A stretch of 64,000 nucleotides of DNA from Zygaena filipendulae (taxonomy: Eukaryota; Arthropoda; Insecta; Lepidoptera; Zygaenidae), in NCBI GenBank assembly GCA_907165275.2, contig OU015650.1, positions 5,362,001 to 5,426,000 of the forward strand, in the 5' to 3' direction. The translations under genes and the position numbers were made by a program. Positions 61,610-64,000 of the stretch are shown here, one piece after another. Every line of letters starts with the position of its first letter. The first letter of the stretch is position 1. The notes beneath the pieces were generated by a model. It did no database searches, was not told the origin of the DNA, and worked only from the letters and a program-made list of their open reading frames with translations.

Positions 61610-62045
61610 AAATAACTAGCTGTTCCCCGCGTTATTCAGAGGCGTCTTTACCTATAGTGCATGGGTGTGCGTTGCACGCGGGCGCAGCGCTCCTAGGGGG
61701 CGCCGAGCGCCGCTCGCTACGGAGCCGCACTCGGCGCGGCACTTTCAATGACCAACGTAAAAAGAACTTCGTTATGCATACATTTTGTATAGCGTCTGGA
61801 GTTCTTATATTGACTTACTAGGGGGCGCTAGGGTAATGTTTGCACACGGGAGCTACATGGGCTATTTCTGAGTTCCCGCGGAAATTCCAGATTCCAATAT
61901 AGCCTATGTTAGGAATAATGAAGCTTTTTAATGGTGAAAAAAATTTTGAAATCGGTCCAGTATAGTTTTTCAGTTAAATCGTAACAAACAAACAAGCAAA
62001 CAAAAAATCAAATCTTTCCTCTTTATAATACATATAAGTATAGAC
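61610..62045 (+). repeat. GCGGTTTCACC-family copy interrupted by another element
   Basis: Begins ACTAGCTGTTCCCCGCG, is broken at about 61630, and resumes GAGTTCCCGCGGAAATTCCA at about 61868, ending CTTTATAATACATATAAGTA. The insert (about 61635-61865) has CAGAGGCGTCTTTACC near its start and AGGGGGCGCTAGGG near its end, and a GC-rich interior (GGCGCCGAGCGCCGCTCGC). Confidence 0.7.
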
Positions 62046-62449
62046 AACACTTAAGAAGATTTTTTTTTTTCCAGTCTAGTCTTGATTAAAATCGGTATCT
62101 ACTAAAATTTACTGAGCGCGTCTTCACAACGGGACTCCTAAACCTTCGAGGCCTGGAAAATTGGAATTTCTCGGATTACATTTAGGTCGTAGGCAAGGAT
62201 TATGAGAGGATTTCATGGAATTCTGCAAGGGGAGACATAATAGGGACCTATTATTTTTTAAGCCACAGTCAAACATAACCTTTCCCTGTGCGCTACATTA
62301 CGTAGGGAAGTCTTAAAAGTAAATATTTTTACGTACAATTTTTTTTGTCGTACATCAATATTGTAAACCCTCCCTGTTTCTCAAGTTTTTTAGTATCTCG
62401 CTTGCACTACAGTGACATATTTAAGTTATTATATGTATTTATATTTATG

Positions 62450-62645
62450 TACTAGCGGTTCCCTGCGGTTTCACCCGCGTTATATTTGGAGTTCCTGCGG
62501 GAGTCTGGGATGAAAGTATTGTCCTTCACTGTATCCCTGATAAAGCGTATGAAAAATTTCATGATGATCGGTTGAGTAGTTAATTTGTGAAAACGTAACA
62601 CACAAACAATTAATAAACTCGCAAAACTGTGACTTCAGCTAGTTA
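62450..62645 (+). repeat. Dispersed GCGGTTTCACC-family copy
   Basis: ACTAGCGGTTCCCTGCGGTT, TCACCCGCGTTATATTTGGA, CTGATAAAGCGTATG, ATGATGATCGGTTGAGTAGT. Confidence 0.75.
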
Positions 62646-63541
62646 TATAACATCATTTGATTTTATCATCATGTTAATATTTTCATTACGTCATGTTATT
62701 AAAACCAAACAGTAAACGCTAAGACGTTTTTTTCAATAAGTAAAGTATAATATTTACTGAAAAATATGTTCCATAAATAGTTTTTATGTGTTTTTACATG
62801 ATTTTTAATTATTAATTTTTGGTATTATTATTCCGAACGTTCCTAAGCTTTGGCTTAAAGTCTTTAATTATAAAAGAATGCCGACTTTTCTAACTTTAAT
62901 TTTCTGTGATGCCGAATAAATATATGTCTATATCTAACTTGGCGAGCACTGTCGTGTGACTAAACTGAAACTATGAGTTGAAGACTAAATATAATGTTGA
63001 ATAATATAATTACTGCCAACTACAGAACATACTGTTATTTCATATTCGGTCTTGAGCAATATTTTGAATGTGATCGAATAAGGGATTGAAATTGATTATT
63101 ATCTATGATTAGTTTAATTCGGTCCTGAATTGTTGTGATTATAATATAGTTTCTATTTCATTAAGTATGTATATCTTCACTGTGATAAAGCTATAGTATA
63201 TCTACTATGCCTTTAAAAATAATAAAAACATTCACAACACAATTCCATCATACTTTTTTCCCGTACCTATTAATAATAAGCTAATGTCACCACTGTTCGA
63301 TTTTCACTACATGACAATCACACCTAGCCTAGCTATAACATTAAGAAATCTAAAATAATACATACCCATTTGATAATTGTAGTGGGCTTTAAGTTATCTA
63401 ACATGAATATTTTGCTTTCTCGACCCAATTTTTTATCTTTCATAAACTTATGTGCTTAGAAGTATTGCTACTTTAAGGGAAGGCATTTCGATGAATGTTA
63501 TAAATAACACAGAAGTTAAACACGAGGTAGGTATTCTGTAG

Positions 63542-63706
63542 ATATGGACATAGATAAGCAATAGTGTTTAAATGTTTTTTGGTATTTAAACAATGTGTAA
63601 TAAGGTAAACACATAATTAAAAAACGCTCTAGTTCTCAATGAAGAGTTTTCGAATCAATAACTTAATATTGTGGGTTAACATGTTATTGCTTATCTGCGT
63701 CCATAT
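63542..63706. mobile_element. 165-bp TIR element, GATAAGCAAT family
   Basis: ATATGGACATAGATAAGCAA and the inverse of TTGCTTATCTGCGTCCATAT match at all but two positions. GTGGGTTAAC near the right end ties it to 9575-9808. Confidence 0.75.
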
Positions 63707-63739
63707 GTAAATTATAATCATCTCCAACGGTCTCTTCCT

Positions 63740-63980
63740 TATCCTACTTCCTACTAATATTGTAAATGTGAAAGTGTGGATGTTTGGATGTTTAGATGTT
63801 TGGATGTTTGGAGGTTTGGAGGTTTGTTACTCAATCACGCAAACACGGCTGAACGGATTTGGATGAAATTTGGCATGCAGTTTGTCAGGGGTACAGAAAA
63901 GAACATAGGGTACTTTTTATCCCGGAATTCTCAAGGGAACTCCGAAATTACCACGGGTGAAACCGCGGGGCACAGCTACT
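63740..63980 (-). repeat. GCGGTTTCACC-family copy with minisatellite
   Basis: + strand: ACTTCCTACTAATATTGTAA, then (GGATGTTT)n-like units at 63777-63825, AACGGATTTGGATGAAATTT, CACGGGTGAAACCGCGGGGC. Same subfamily as 53336-53640, opposite orientation. Confidence 0.78.
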
Positions 63981-64000
63981 ACTACATAAGTATTCAAATT

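Noticed and set aside
1..64000. CRISPR arrays, operons, rRNA or stand-alone tRNA genes
   Set aside because: None seen. The only polymerase III-type boxes belong to SINE copies near 57.2 and 59.3 kb, and the genes are spliced eukaryotic genes.

Overview
The window is nuclear DNA of a lepidopteran insect (moth or butterfly). It is AT-rich, its genes are split into many short exons by repeat-filled introns, and the repeats are of kinds common in Lepidoptera: fragments with a GCGGTTTCACCCGCG-like core, short palindromic MITEs, and tRNA-headed SINEs. Nothing prokaryotic or viral was seen.

Two conserved genes lie tail to tail. On the + strand, seven coding exons between 3623 and 10875 assemble without a frame break into a 443-residue QTRT2, the accessory subunit of the eukaryotic queuine tRNA-ribosyltransferase. 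On the - strand, sixteen coding exons between 58776 and 13533 assemble into a 904-residue lipophorin receptor (LpR, LDLR/VLDLR family): signal peptide, eight LDLa repeats, EGF-A and EGF-B, a YWTD beta-propeller, EGF-C, a short linker, a membrane span and a cytoplasmic tail with FDNPVY. All exon phases agree and the total is 2715 nt. The stop codons of the two genes are about 2.7 kb apart, so their 3' UTRs converge.

A third, unrecognised gene is likely: an uninterrupted 135-codon - strand ORF (24147-23740) inside LpR intron 13, followed at once by AATAAA and preceded about 0.8 kb upstream by a locally CpG-rich patch. The LpR locus also offers two isoform choices: a symmetric in-frame 28-codon linker exon, and retention of the last intron, which would replace 14 C-terminal residues with 18 others.

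Layout. 1-3600: repeats and the QTRT2 5' flank, which holds a partly duplicated block around a TIR element. 3623-10875: QTRT2; its intron 1 carries a hAT-like MITE with a perfect 8-bp target duplication. 10876-13532: convergent 3' region. 13533-58776: LpR; its introns hold at least ten palindromic or TIR elements, a decayed 1.5-kb transposon with a GC-rich interior (31648-33187), a LINE 3' end (34084-33963) and a 38-unit pentanucleotide array. 58777-64000: LpR 5' flank, repeats only.

I found no clear previously undescribed system. The best leads are the nested ORF, the duplicated block at the QTRT2 promoter and the density of palindromic MITE families within one gene. Function calls rest on motif recognition by eye; splice sites were read from consensus and phase and have no transcript support.
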